Translations under genes and position numbers: made by a program
Shown: positions 1 to 9,700 of the stretch, one piece after another
How the letters are laid out: the number at the start of each line of letters is the position of its first letter
Numbering within the stretch: the stretch's first letter is position 1
The notes under the pieces: model-generated
What the model was told of the DNA's origin: nothing
The model's database searches: none
What the model saw: the letters and a program-made list of their open reading frames with translations, nothing else
Source: JAFKKS01 sp050187875
GTDB lineage: Bacteria > Pseudomonadota > Alphaproteobacteria > Rhizobiales > Xanthobacteraceae
Assembly (NCBI GenBank): GCA_050187875.1
Contig: JBFWXB010000007.1
Span: forward strand, 71,452-135,451
Direction of reading: 5' to 3'
DNA length: 64,000 nt

Positions 1-501
1 CTGCGGCACCTGGATCGCGCCCGAGGCGTTGTAGTTGTAGAGCCACGGGATGCGGATGAAGCACCATTCGAGGAAGAACTGCGCGGCGAGCGTCGCCACC
101 GCGAGATAGAACCCCTTGATGCGCAGGGACGGCAGCCCGAACAGCGCGCCGACCGCCGCCGAGAAGAAACCGGAGCAGATCACCCAAATCAGAATGTTCA
201 CGTCCGGGAAAATCGTCGTGAGCTTGTAGCAGGCATAGGCGCCAACCCCCATGAAGGCGCCGGTGCCGAGCGAGAGAAGCCCGGTATAGCCGGTGAGGAT
301 GTTGAGCCCGATCGCGGCGAGCGAGAAGATCAGGAACGGGATCATCACCGCATTGAGCAGGAAGTCGTCGCCGGTCAGCGGAATGACGACGAAGGCGATA
401 GCGAGAATGATCGCCATCCCGATCCGGTCCTGCAGGATCGGAAATACCGCCTGGTCGGCGACGTAGCTTGTCTTGAACTGGCCAGCTTCGCGGTAAAGCA
501 T
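1..501 (-). CDS. livM: Branched-chain amino acid ABC transporter permease LivM, 3' end outside the window
   Basis: The first 167 codons of an inner-membrane permease are present; the C-terminus lies beyond the left edge. The N-terminus MLYREAGQFKTSYVADQAVF leads into several hydrophobic segments. The stretch GLNILTGYTGLLSLGTGAF is the conserved LivM-family signature. The ATG at 501 is the only sensible start. It follows livH and livG on the same strand, so it forms the second permease of a high-affinity branched-chain amino-acid (HAAT) type importer. An acyl-CoA ligase starts the cluster, so the true substrate may be an aromatic or carboxylic acid rather than leucine or valine; that is inference. 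Confidence 0.93.
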   Translation of the reverse strand, partial: MLYREAGQFKTSYVADQAVFPILQDRIGMAIILAIAFVVIPLTGDDFLLNAVMIPFLIFSLAAIGLNILTGYTGLLSLGTGAFMGVGAYACYKLTTIFPDVNILIWVICSGFFSAAVGALFGLPSLRIKGFYLAVATLAAQFFLEWCFIRIPWLYNYNASGAIQVPQ

Positions 502-514
502 AATGCTTAGCGAG

Positions 515-621
515 TAGCGAATAGCGAATAGCGAATAGAATTCGCCGTATCGCTCCGCCTCACACCTCCCTGTCCACTCTTCACTATTTGCTACTCCCTA
601 TTCGCTATTCGCTATTCGCTA
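515..621. repeat. Inverted repeat built from 7-bp units between livM and livH
   Basis: The left arm (515-538) and right arm (598-621) are exact reverse complements over 24 bp. Each is a tandem run of the heptamer GCGAATA, about three units long. The 59-nt loop holds no gene. The right arm includes the livH stop codon (TAG at 619-621). In mRNA it would form a strong stem between livH and livM, possibly setting relative expression or protecting the 3' end. Confidence 0.85.
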
Positions 622-1602
622 AATTCGCTCGATGATCCGTTCGCCGAACAGCCCTTGCGGGCGGAACAGCAGGAAGATGAGCGCGATGACGTAGGCGAGC
701 CAGCTCTCGATGCCGGAGCCAAGGAGCGGCCCCCAGTAGAACTCGCCGATCTTCTCGCCGACGCCGATGATGATGCCGCCAACGATCGCGCCTGGGATCG
801 AGGTGAAGCCGCCGAGGATCAGCACCGGCAGCGCTTTCAAGGCAATGATCTGCAGCGCGAACGAGACCTCCGAGCGCGCGCCCCACATGATGCCGGTCGC
901 CAGCGCAACGATGCCGGCTGCGAACCACACGATCACCCAGATCTGCTCGAGCGAAATGCCGACCGAGAGCGCCGCCTTGTGGCTGTCGGCGACGGCGCGC
1001 AGAGCGCGGCCGATGCGCGTCTTCTGGAAGAATACCGCAAGCGAAGCGACCATCAGCGAGGCGATGATCGTCGCCGCGACGTCGATCTTCTGCAGCGACA
1101 CGAATCCGCCGAGGATCTTGAAGTCGAACGCGCCACTCGGCAGGTGCAGGTCCTCAGAGATCATGCGCTTCGGCTCGCCGCCGAAAAGGAGTTCGCCGAA
1201 GCCGATGAAGAAATACGTGAGCCCGAACGTCGCCATGAAGAGGATGATGTCAGGCTGATTGACGAGTGGTTTGAGCACAAGGCGCTCGACGCCATAGGCG
1301 AGCAAGAGCATCACCAATATCGTCAGCGCGAGCGCGGCATAGGCGGCGACGTCGCCCGGCGCCACGCCCCATCCGCGCAGCAGCTGATAGAGGCCGACAA
1401 GGGTAAGCGCCGCGAACACCACCATGATGCCTTGCGCGAAATTGAACACGCCCGACGCCTTGAAGATGAGCACGAAGCCGAGCGCAATGAGCGCATAGAG
1501 AACGCCACCAACGAGGCCCTCCCACAGCGTCTGCACGAGCAGATCGGGCGACGTGCCCATCTGCACGAACGGATCGATGAAGATCTTGTAGAGGAGATCC
1601 AT
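619..1602 (-). CDS. livH: Branched-chain amino acid ABC transporter permease LivH
   Basis: This is a polytopic inner-membrane permease of about 327 residues, the normal LivH length. It contains the family segment GVFNFAQGIMVVFAAL near residue 45 and hydrophobic helices throughout. The frame is open from a TTG at 1608, but the ATG at 1602 has GAGG seven bases upstream, while the TTG would sit almost on top of that site, so the ATG is chosen. It lies between livG and livM on the same strand. Together with LivG it would form the import channel. The stop codon is inside a 24-bp inverted-repeat arm. Confidence 0.94.
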   Translation of the reverse strand: MDLLYKIFIDPFVQMGTSPDLLVQTLWEGLVGGVLYALIALGFVLIFKASGVFNFAQGIMVVFAALTLVGLYQLLRGWGVAPGDVAAYAALALTILVMLLLAYGVERLVLKPLVNQPDIILFMATFGLTYFFIGFGELLFGGEPKRMISEDLHLPSGAFDFKILGGFVSLQKIDVAATIIASLMVASLAVFFQKTRIGRALRAVADSHKAALSVGISLEQIWVIVWFAAGIVALATGIMWGARSEVSFALQIIALKALPVLILGGFTSIPGAIVGGIIIGVGEKIGEFYWGPLLGSGIESWLAYVIALIFLLFRPQGLFGERIIERI

Positions 1603-1626
1603 CAGCAAGCCTCATCCGCAGCGCGT

Positions 1627-1726
1627 TCCCTCTCCCGCTTGCGGGGGAGGGTTAGGGAGGGGGCAATCGTAAAGCCGGACGATAGGCACCCCCTCCCCAC
1701 CCCTCCCCCGCAAGCGGGAGAGGGAG
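1627..1726. repeat. Palindromic repeat, family A (CTCCC-GCTTGCGGG type)
   Basis: An imperfect inverted repeat of about 100 bp in the livG-livH gap. The outer arms read CCCTCTCCCGCTTGCGGGGG and its complement. The element closely matches the copy inside the DNA ligase gene at 56276-56378, with the same arms and a similar AT-richer centre. Related copies are at 28113, 53246 and 55851. Confidence 0.85.
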
Positions 1727-1768
1727 CATGCCGTGCCGAGTCGTACAGACCTCGCATCACATCGCCCC

Positions 1769-2569
1769 TCAATGCGCCACGCCGAGATAGGCGTCGATCA
1801 CCGCCTGATCGCGCTTGACCTCGTCCGGCGTTCCGTCGGCGATCTTGCGGCCGTAGTCGAGCACGACGACGCGGTCCGACAAATCCATCACCACGCCCAT
1901 GTCGTGCTCGATCAACGCGATGGTCGTGCCGTACTGGCTGTTCACGTCGAGGATGAAGCGCGACATGTCTTCCTTCTCTTCGAGGTTCATGCCGGCCATC
2001 GGCTCGTCGAGGAGGAGAAGGTCGGGCTCCATGGCGAGCGCGCGCCCGAGCTCGACGCGCTTCTGCAAGCCGTAAGGCAGCTTCGCGACCTGCGTGCGCC
2101 GGATGTGCTGGATCTCCAGGAAGTCGATGATCTCCTCGACCTTGCGGCGATGCTCGACTTCTTCCGCGAGCGCCGGTCCATGGCGCAGCATCTGCCAGAA
2201 GAAGTTCTTGTGCATCTTCAGCGTGCGCCCCGCCATGATGTTGTCAAGCGCGGTCATGCCGCGGAAGAGCGCAACGTTCTGGAAGGTGCGCGCGATGCCG
2301 CCGTGCGCCGCCGCGTAAGGGCGCATGGCACGGCGCTGCTCGCCGCGAAACGCGATGCGCCCCTCCTGCGGGTGATAGAAGCCGTTGATGACATTGAGCA
2401 TCGACGTCTTGCCGGCGCCGTTCGGCCCGATGATCGCACGAATCTCACCCTTGCGGATGTCGAACGACACGCCGCGGATCGCCTTCACACCCCCGAAGGA
2501 GAGAGACACATCCTCGACGGAGAGGAGGACTTCACCCGCCTTCGCGTCTTTTTCGGTCGGGGCTCTCAT
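1769..2569 (-). CDS. livG: Branched-chain amino acid ABC transporter ATP-binding protein LivG
   Basis: This is the cytoplasmic ATPase that powers the LivHM permease. Walker A is GPNGAGKT, the signature region reads YGLQKRVELGRAL, and Walker B reads LLLLDEPMAGM, followed by the H-loop region LIEHDMGVVM. Its 266 residues match the family. A GTG at 2587 is in frame, but the ATG at 2569 is preceded by GAGGTG with a six-base spacer, so it is preferred. It lies between the acyl-CoA ligase and livH. The partner ATPase livF and the binding protein are not in this window and may lie beyond the left edge. Confidence 0.94.
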   Translation of the reverse strand: MRAPTEKDAKAGEVLLSVEDVSLSFGGVKAIRGVSFDIRKGEIRAIIGPNGAGKTSMLNVINGFYHPQEGRIAFRGEQRRAMRPYAAAHGGIARTFQNVALFRGMTALDNIMAGRTLKMHKNFFWQMLRHGPALAEEVEHRRKVEEIIDFLEIQHIRRTQVAKLPYGLQKRVELGRALAMEPDLLLLDEPMAGMNLEEKEDMSRFILDVNSQYGTTIALIEHDMGVVMDLSDRVVVLDYGRKIADGTPDEVKRDQAVIDAYLGVAH

Positions 2570-2596
2570 GCGCCGCACCTCAAACACGCCGCAGCT

Positions 2597-2703
2597 GTCG
2601 TCCCGGCCAAGGGCGAAGCCCGCGAGCCGGGATCCAGTAACCCCTGCCTCACGTTGATCGCACCGGCGCGGCGTACTGGATCCCCGCTTTCGCGGGGATG
2701 ACA
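2597..2703. repeat. Palindromic repeat, family D (GTCGTCCCGG...GGGGATGAC)
   Basis: Inverted-repeat element in the gap between the acyl-CoA ligase and livG. It contains GGATCCAGTA on the left paired with TACTGGATCC on the right, plus a small internal hairpin CCCCGCTTTCGCGGGG. A related element sits at 50023-50155. It carries no ORF. Confidence 0.75.
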
Positions 2704-2729
2704 GAGGGCGCGTTTCGCAGCGCTCGCCT

Positions 2730-4715
2730 TCACGCCGCCCTCTCCATCGCCGGCGCGGCGGACGGATGGACTTGCATGTCGCGGATTTTCACCCGCGCGG
2801 CGATGACGCCCTTGCGCCCATCCTCGAACGTCACCTGCGTCGAGATGTCGGCTTCCGGCACGTCGCTGTAGAGCGCGTCGACGAGCGGCGCATAGCGCTC
2901 GGCAATGAGCCCGCGCCGCACCTTCATGGTGCGCGTGAGCTCACCGTCGTCGGCGTCGAGCTCCTTATGGAGGATGAGGAAGCGGCGGACCTGCGCGCCG
3001 ACCATGATGCCCTCCTGCGCAAGCGAGCGGTTCACCTCGTCGACATGTTCGGCGAGCATCTCGTAGACGCGAGGATGCCCGGCAAGCTCTTGATAGGAGC
3101 CATAGACCACGTTGTTGCGCTCCGCCCAGCTGCCGACCGCGGTTAGGTCGATATTGAGCATCACCGTGGTGTAGCCACGCTTGTCGCCGATCGCGACGGC
3201 TTCCTTAATGTTCGGATAGAACTTGAGCTTGTTCTCGATGTATTTCGGCGCGAACATCGTGCCGTCCGCGAGCCGCCCGACATCCTTCGCGCGATCGATG
3301 ATCTTGAGATGTCCAGTCTTCGGATCGAAGAAACCGGCGTCGCCCGTGCGTACCCAGCCGTCCAGCGTCTTCACCTCGGCGGTCTTCTCCGGGTCCTTGT
3401 AGTAGCCGGTGAACACACCGGGCGAGCGGAAGAGGACTTCGCCCGTGTCCGCGATCTTCACGTCGACATCGATATTCGGCTTGCCAACGGTGTCGGCGTG
3501 GATTTCGGCGTCCGGCTGCGCGGTGATGTAAACGGAGGCTTCCGTCTGCCCGTAGAGCTGCTTCAGGTTCATGCCGAGCGCGCGGTAGAAACGGAAAATT
3601 TCCGGCCCGATCGCCTCGCCCGCCGTATAGGCGACGCGGATGCGCGAGAGCCCGAAGCGATTCTTGAGCGGCCCATAGACGAGGATTTCGCCGAGCCCAT
3701 AGAGGAGTCGTGCATGCAGCGGCACCGGCTCCTTGTTGAGGATTTTCTCGCCCCATTTGCGCGCGACGCCGATGAAGTAATGGAACATGCGCCGCTTGAG
3801 CGCGCTCGCATCCTCCATGCGCACCATGGTGAGCGTCAGCAGGTTCTCGTAGATGCGCGGCGGCGCGAAGGCGTAGGTCGTGCCGATCTCACGGCGGTCT
3901 TCGACGATCGTCTCCGGCGATTCCGGGCAGCTGACGCAGAAGCCCGACACGTAGGACTGGGCGTAGGAGAAGATGTGGTCGCCGACCCAGGCCAGCGGGA
4001 GATACGCGATCGTCTCCTCTTTCTCCGTGAGGTCGTCGAAGGCATTGCCGTTGCGCGCGGAGACGAGCACGTTCTCGTGCGTCAGCATCACGCCCTTGGG
4101 CCGTCCCGTCGTGCCCGAGGTGTAGAGGATGATCGCAAGATCGCTCCCCTTGGTCGCGGCGACGGAGGCCTCCCATTGCGCAAGCGCCTCCGGCCCTGCG
4201 GCGAGCGCCGCGCGGCCCATCTCTTGAATGTCGGCGAAGGATTTGAGCCGCGTGTGATCGTAGTCGCGAAGCCCGCGCGGCTCGTCATAAATCACGGTGC
4301 GCAGCTTCGGCGTGCGCTCCGAGACGGAGAGGAGCTTGTCGACCTGCTCCTGGTCCTCCACGATGGCGAGCGAGACCTCGGCGTGCTCGAGCACATAGGC
4401 CATCTCGTCGGCGACGGAATCGGCGTAGAGCGGCACCGGCACGGCGCCGATAGCCTGCGCCGCCGCCATCGACCAGTAGAGCCGCGGGCGGTTACCGCCG
4501 ACGATGGCGATGGTGTCGCCCTTTTGCGCCCCAAGCTTCGAGAGGCCGATCGAGAAGGCGCGGACATTCTCCAGGACCTGCGACCAGGTCCAGGTCTGCC
4601 AGATGCCGAAATCCTTGTGACGGATGGCTGGACGCGCGGCGAAAACCTCCGCGTCCCGGATCAGGAGCTTGGGAAACGTGTCCGCATCTGCGGCCGTGTA
4701 ATGCGCCACGACCAT
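2730..4715 (-). CDS. AMP-dependent long-chain acyl-CoA ligase
   Basis: Adenylate-forming enzyme of 661 residues that activates a carboxylic acid to its CoA thioester via an acyl-AMP. The ATP/AMP signature YTSGTTGRPKG is at residues 198-208. A second conserved block is GWVRTGDAGFFD and a third is the IIDRAKD hinge. The ATG at 4715 is preceded by GGGAGG. It heads the liv cluster, an arrangement known from many Hyphomicrobiales in which a fatty-acid or aromatic-acid CoA ligase accompanies HAAT transporter genes. The substrate cannot be read from the sequence; it could be a long-chain fatty acid or an aromatic acid taken up by the transporter. Confidence 0.92.
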   Translation of the reverse strand: MVVAHYTAADADTFPKLLIRDAEVFAARPAIRHKDFGIWQTWTWSQVLENVRAFSIGLSKLGAQKGDTIAIVGGNRPRLYWSMAAAQAIGAVPVPLYADSVADEMAYVLEHAEVSLAIVEDQEQVDKLLSVSERTPKLRTVIYDEPRGLRDYDHTRLKSFADIQEMGRAALAAGPEALAQWEASVAATKGSDLAIILYTSGTTGRPKGVMLTHENVLVSARNGNAFDDLTEKEETIAYLPLAWVGDHIFSYAQSYVSGFCVSCPESPETIVEDRREIGTTYAFAPPRIYENLLTLTMVRMEDASALKRRMFHYFIGVARKWGEKILNKEPVPLHARLLYGLGEILVYGPLKNRFGLSRIRVAYTAGEAIGPEIFRFYRALGMNLKQLYGQTEASVYITAQPDAEIHADTVGKPNIDVDVKIADTGEVLFRSPGVFTGYYKDPEKTAEVKTLDGWVRTGDAGFFDPKTGHLKIIDRAKDVGRLADGTMFAPKYIENKLKFYPNIKEAVAIGDKRGYTTVMLNIDLTAVGSWAERNNVVYGSYQELAGHPRVYEMLAEHVDEVNRSLAQEGIMVGAQVRRFLILHKELDADDGELTRTMKVRRGLIAERYAPLVDALYSDVPEADISTQVTFEDGRKGVIAARVKIRDMQVHPSAAPAMERAA

Positions 4716-4905
4716 TCCCTCCCAATCGCGCGCCGCTGGCGCGAACAGAAAATCTTTCGATCTTCGTGGCGGTTATCCGCGCTCTTCTTGGAATGGATAT
4801 GAGATGACGGCCCGCGGCCGGTCAAGTCGCCGGGCGGGCCCGGCGCGCCCGAACATCTGCGACTTTGGTCGCGAGGCAATTTGCCTCAAGGCGAAGATCT
4901 CCCCC

Positions 4906-5028
4906 TGTCATTCCGGGGCGCGCGCAGCGCGAGCCCGGAATCCATACGCCGCAGCGTCCGCGACTATCCGCAACGCCCGGGATTATGGATTCCGGGCTCG
5001 CCTCCTCCGGAGACGCCCGGGAATGACG
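4906..5028. repeat. Palindromic repeat, family B (TCATTCCGGG...CCCGGGAATGA)
   Basis: Occupies much of the 329-bp gap 4716-5044 between the acyl-CoA ligase promoter and the 3' end of the S10 peptidase gene. It has GAATCCATACGCCGCAGCG on the left and TATGGATTCCGGGC on the right, inside TGTCATTCCGGGG/CCCGGGAATGACG outer arms. Four more copies of this family are in the window. Apart from the presumed promoter of the acyl-CoA ligase I see nothing else in the gap. Confidence 0.85.
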
Positions 5029-5044
5029 GTGGGTGGGCGCGACC

Positions 5045-6553
5045 TCACGTCCCACCGCCCTGATAGAAAGCGGCGGCGTCCCGCATGATCGCGCCGCGCA
5101 CGTCCGGCGCGAAATAGAACATGTGCCCGCCTTTATAGACCTTGAGCCCCACGCGTCCCGGCGCCCCAATCGGCGGCAGATGGTCGATGACGTAACGGGT
5201 CGCCGCATACGGAACGACCATGTCGCTGCGGCCATGGGCGATGAGAACGCGGAACTTGGGGTTGAGGCCGAGCATCTCACGTAGGTCGTTCACGGCACTT
5301 GCCTGCCCTCGGCGCTGCGCGCCCCAGTCCCATTTCCCGGCGATCTCACGGTTGAGGAGATTGAAGGTCATCGGCGTCTTGAAGCGTAGCTCTTCGCCCG
5401 CATAGCCGACGAAGGCGCCGCCGAGCGCCTGGAGATAGCCGTCGAGGATCGGATCGTCACCTTCGGTCCCCGCGGCTTCCGGGTAAGGATCGGGCGCGAG
5501 CGCCGCCGCGTCATAGGGGCTAGCGACGAAACTCTCGCGCCCCTGCTCCACCTTCTCATAGCGATCGCGCAAGAAACCGCGCGTGCGCCGGACGATGTCG
5601 ACCGGCACGCCGGTAAGCTCCGCCACTTTGGCGTAGAAGCGCTCAGCCGCTTCGCCTTGTGGCGCCGCGCCGGCAAGCGTCGTCAGATATTCCGTCATGG
5701 CGAAGCGCTCGGCGGCGGCCAGCGCCTCCGGCGTGAACTTGCCTTTGCGGTCGAGCTCGGCGGCCGCAAGCGACGGCAGTTGCAAGGCGGCGCCGAGCGC
5801 GAAACGGTTGGCATTGAAAAGGAGCCCGCCTTCGAGGAACGGCGACACCATCACGATGCCGTTGACGACGAGGCCCTGCTCCTGCTGCAACGTCCGCGCC
5901 ACCTTCAAGGAACGGAAGCCGCCATAGCTTTCGCCGAGCAGATATTTCGGCGAGGCGCTGCGCCCGTTCTTGCCGACATAGAGCGCTATGACTTTCGCGA
6001 TCGTCTGCGCGTCCGCGCGCACGTTCCAGAAGCCGTTTGTCTTGTCGGCCTTGGCGGCGCGGCTCCAGCCCGTGCCGACCGGATCGATGAAGACGAGATC
6101 GGTGAATTTGAGCCAGGTGTCGGGATTGTCGCGCAGGGCCGTCGGCGCACCGGAACGCTCCGGCCCGAAGTCGACGATGCGCGGACCGGCGAGCCCGAGA
6201 TGCAGATAGGTCGAGGCCGCACCCGGCCCGCCGTTGAACGCGAACGTCACGGGCCGCGCTTCGGCACGCGCATCCTTTAACGCATAGGCCGTGTAGAAGA
6301 TTTTCGCCGAGCGCTCGCCGTTCTGGTCGTAGAGGGTGAAGGTGCCGGCGGTCGCCGCATAGGCAAGCGTTTCGCCGCCGGTCTGCAACGTGTGATCGGT
6401 GCTGGAATCCGCCGGGAGAAGCGAGAGGACGCCGGGCCCCGCCGCCGCGCTTTGCCCGCCCTTGTCGCCATGCTCCTGCGCGAATGCCGGCGTCGCCGCA
6501 AACGCTGCGAGGCCAACGACAAAGAGCAAAGTCCGCAGCAATGATCTGATCAA
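5045..6553 (-). CDS. Secreted S10-family serine carboxypeptidase-like protein
   Basis: The S10 nucleophile motif GESYGGF is present (Ser about residue 209 from the chosen start), preceded by the oxyanion-region FNGGPGAAS. The acid block HGRSDMVVPY and the His block YKGGHMFYF follow near the C-terminus, so the triad is complete. From a TTG at 6553 the protein begins MIRSLLRTLLFVVGLAAFAA, a clear signal peptide ending near TPAFA. The frame is open to a GTG at 6625, but that would add 24 non-hydrophobic residues in front of the signal, so the TTG is preferred with moderate certainty. Predicted to be exported and to remove C-terminal residues from peptides. It appears monocistronic. Confidence 0.88.
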   Translation of the reverse strand: MIRSLLRTLLFVVGLAAFAATPAFAQEHGDKGGQSAAAGPGVLSLLPADSSTDHTLQTGGETLAYAATAGTFTLYDQNGERSAKIFYTAYALKDARAEARPVTFAFNGGPGAASTYLHLGLAGPRIVDFGPERSGAPTALRDNPDTWLKFTDLVFIDPVGTGWSRAAKADKTNGFWNVRADAQTIAKVIALYVGKNGRSASPKYLLGESYGGFRSLKVARTLQQEQGLVVNGIVMVSPFLEGGLLFNANRFALGAALQLPSLAAAELDRKGKFTPEALAAAERFAMTEYLTTLAGAAPQGEAAERFYAKVAELTGVPVDIVRRTRGFLRDRYEKVEQGRESFVASPYDAAALAPDPYPEAAGTEGDDPILDGYLQALGGAFVGYAGEELRFKTPMTFNLLNREIAGKWDWGAQRRGQASAVNDLREMLGLNPKFRVLIAHGRSDMVVPYAATRYVIDHLPPIGAPGRVGLKVYKGGHMFYFAPDVRGAIMRDAAAFYQGGGT

Positions 6554-6644
6554 GACAATCTCGCGCTTGGCCCCGGCACCATCTAGGCAACCGGCCCCAC
6601 GCTTGCCAACGCGGCGCGACGTCACCCTTTTGTGAATAGTAATC

Positions 6645-6754
6645 CGTCACCCTGAGGCGCGAGGCGCGATTGCACCGAGCCTCGAAGGGCGACGGCCCCA
6701 AGCGCGCGGCCATCCTTCGAGGCTCCGCCTGCGGCCGAGCACCTCAGGATGACG
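6645..6754. repeat. Palindromic repeat, family E (CGTCACCCTGAGG...CCTCAGGATGACG)
   Basis: Imperfect inverted repeat of about 110 bp with outer arms CGTCACCCTGAGG and CCTCAGGATGACG and inner arms GAGCCTCGAAGG/CCTTCGAGGCTC. It lies between the promoter side of the S10 gene and the 3' end of the indolepyruvate oxidoreductase gene. A shorter relative is at about 35022-35067. Confidence 0.8.
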
Positions 6755-6759
6755 ACCGG

Positions 6760-9700
6760 TTACTCCGCCGCCTGCATCAGCGGCGGCACGGCGGGCGCGG
6801 TGCGGAACTGCTCCATGAGCGTCGCCTCTTCCGCCTTCGCCGCCTTAAGGTGGCGCATCTTCACGTGACCGTAGCCGCGGATCTTATCGGGAATGCTGGC
6901 GAGCGCGACGGCGAGGTGATGGTTCTCCGGTGTCAGCTTCGTCGTGATCTCGTCGAGCAGCGCGCGATATTCGCCGATCAGCGCGCGTTCGGTCTTGCGC
7001 TCTTGCGTGCGCCCGAACGGATCGAAGGGCGTGCCGCGCAGGAACTTGAAGCGGCGCAGGACATCGAAGGCGCTCAGCATCCACTGCCCGAATTCGATCT
7101 TGCGCGGATGGCCGGTGTTCGGATCGGTCTTTGCGAGGATCGGCGGCGCCAGGTGGTAACGCACCTCGTAGTCGCCCTCGAACATCGTCTTGATCTGCTC
7201 GCCGAAGCTTGGATCGGTCTGCAGCCGCGCGACTTCGTACTCGTCCTTGTAGGCCATCAGCTTGAAGAGATAGCGCGCCGCAGCTTCCGCGAGCGCCGTC
7301 TCGCCAGGGACCTTTCCGGCTTCGGCGGCACGTACCGCCTCAACGGCATTGCGATATTTCTTGGCGTAGCGCCGGCTCTGATAGGCGGTGAGGAAGTCCG
7401 CGCGCCGCGCGATCATCTCATCGAGGCTCTCGGACATGCGCAGCGAATCGCGCACCGCAACCGGCTCTGCCGTGCGCGCCGTCGCCTCGACGCTCTTGAG
7501 ATCGTCGGCGGCATGGCGTCCCCAGCGGAAGGCGGCGATGTTCATCGCGACCGCCTCGCCGTTGAGCGTGATCGCCTCCTCGATCGCGACGTCCGAGATC
7601 GGGATCGCACCGCGCTGGTAGGCGAAACCGAGAAGGAAGATGTTGGCGCCGATCGTGTTGCCGAGCAGCGCCGAGGCAAGCCGCGCCGCATCGATGAAGG
7701 AGCAGTTCTCCGCGCCCGCCATGTTCGCGATCGTGCGCTTGAGCCGCTCCATCGGCAGCGAGAAATCGGCATTGCGCGTGAAGTCGCCGGGCAGGAACTC
7801 GGCGAGGTTGAGCACCATCTTGGTCTTGCCGGGCTTCACCGCGGCGAGGACCTTCTTGCTGCCGGCGACGACGATATCGCCCGCGAGCACCAGGTCGGCG
7901 CTGCGCGCCGCAACGCGAATGGCGTGGATGTCATCGGGATGGTTGGCGAAGCGAATGTGGCTGTAAACCGCGCCGCCCTTCTGGGCGAGGCCCTGCTGGT
8001 CGATGATGCCGATGCCTTTGCCTTCGATATGCGCGGCCATGCCGAGGATGGCGCCGATCGTGACGACGCCCGTACCGCCGACGCCGGTCACGATCATGCT
8101 GTAGGTGTGCTCGATCGTCGGCAGCACCGGTTCCGGCAACTCGGTGACATCCGGTGGCGCGCCGACGCCCGGCGCCTTGCGCAGCTTGCCGCCATGCACG
8201 GTGACGAACGAAGGGCAGAAGCCTTTCAGGCAGGAATAGTCCTTGTTGCAGCTCGACTGGTCGATGCGCCGCTTACGGCCATATTCCGTCTCCAGCGGCT
8301 GCACTGAGACGCAGTTCGACTTGACGCCGCAGTCGCCGCAGCCCTCGCAGACGAGATCGTTGATGACGACGCGCTTGTCTGGGTCGGGGAATTGACCGCG
8401 TTTGCGGCGCCGGCGCTTCTCGGCAGCGCAAGTCTGATCGTAGATGAGGACGGTGAGGCCCGGGACGGAGGCGAGCTCCGTCTGCACCTTCATCAGCTCG
8501 TCGCGGTGGTGCACCGTGAGCCCGCGCGGCCAGTCGATATCCTTCGGATATTTCCACGGCTCGTCGGTGACGACGCGGATCTGCTTCGCGCCTTCGGCGG
8601 CGACCTGCCGCGCGATCTGCGGCACCGACAGCCCACCCTCGTTGCGTTGCCCGCCGGTCATCGCAACAGCGTCGTTGAAGAGAATCTTGTAGGTGATGTT
8701 GACGCCCGACGCCGCTGCGGCGCGGATGGCGAGATAGCCGGAGTGGTTATAGGTGCCGTCACCGATATTCTGGAAGACGTGGCCGCGCTTCGAGAATGGC
8801 GCCTCGCCGATCCAGTTGGCGCCCTCGCCGCCCATCTGGGTAAAGCCTTCGGTGTTGCGGTCCATCCACTGCGCCATGAAGTGGCAGCCGATGCCGGCAT
8901 AAGCGCGCATGCCGTCGGGCACCACGGTCGACGTGTTGTGCGGACAGCCGGAGCAGAAATACGGCGTACGCGAGGCGATATCCGGCGTCTCCGCGAGCAT
9001 GCGCTGCGCGTCCTTGAGCCGCGCGACGTGGCCGGCGATCGCCTCGTCGGGGCGGCGCGCCAGAACGCGCTCGCCAATGCAGATCGCGATGTCGTTCGGA
9101 TCGAGCGCGCCCTTCACCGGGAACAGCCAGTTCCCCTGCTCGTCGCGCTTGCCGATGCAGACCGGCTGTTCGGGATTGCCGTAAAGCTCCTCGCGCACCT
9201 GCACCTCGATGAGCGAGCGCTTCTCCTCGACCACGATGATGAGCTCGAGCTCGTGCGCGAACTCGCGCAACTCCTGCTGCGAAAGCGGCCACGGGCACGC
9301 CACCTTGAAGAGGCGAATGCCGAGGTCGTTGGCGCGCACCTCGTCGATGCCGAGCTCATCCATCGCCTGGCGGACGTCGAGATAGCTCTTGCCGGTGGTG
9401 ATGATGCCGATCTTCGGACTGCGCCCGCCGGTGGTGATGTATTTGTTGAGCTTGTTGGCGTGCACGAAGGCGAGCATCGCGTCGCGCTTGTAGTCGTGCA
9501 GCCGCGCTTCCTGGCCGAGAATGGTGTCGCCGAGGCGGATATTGAGCCCGCCCTCCGGCATCTTGAAATCTTGCGGGATGACGATCTTCACCCGCTCCAG
9601 GCTGCCGTCGATGGCGGCGGTCGATTCCACCGTCTCGTGCATGCATTTGAGGCCGACCCAGGTGCCGCAGAAGCGCGACATGGCGAAGCCGTAGAGGCCG

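Noticed and set aside
515..621. Heptamer array considered as a CRISPR or tandem-repeat locus
   Set aside because: Units are only 7 bp and contiguous without spacers; the arms are inverted.
655..1818. Long plus-strand open frame opposite livH
   Set aside because: Its protein is Arg/Glu/Asp-rich without family motifs and follows the codon pattern of the opposite gene; livH is clearly the real gene.
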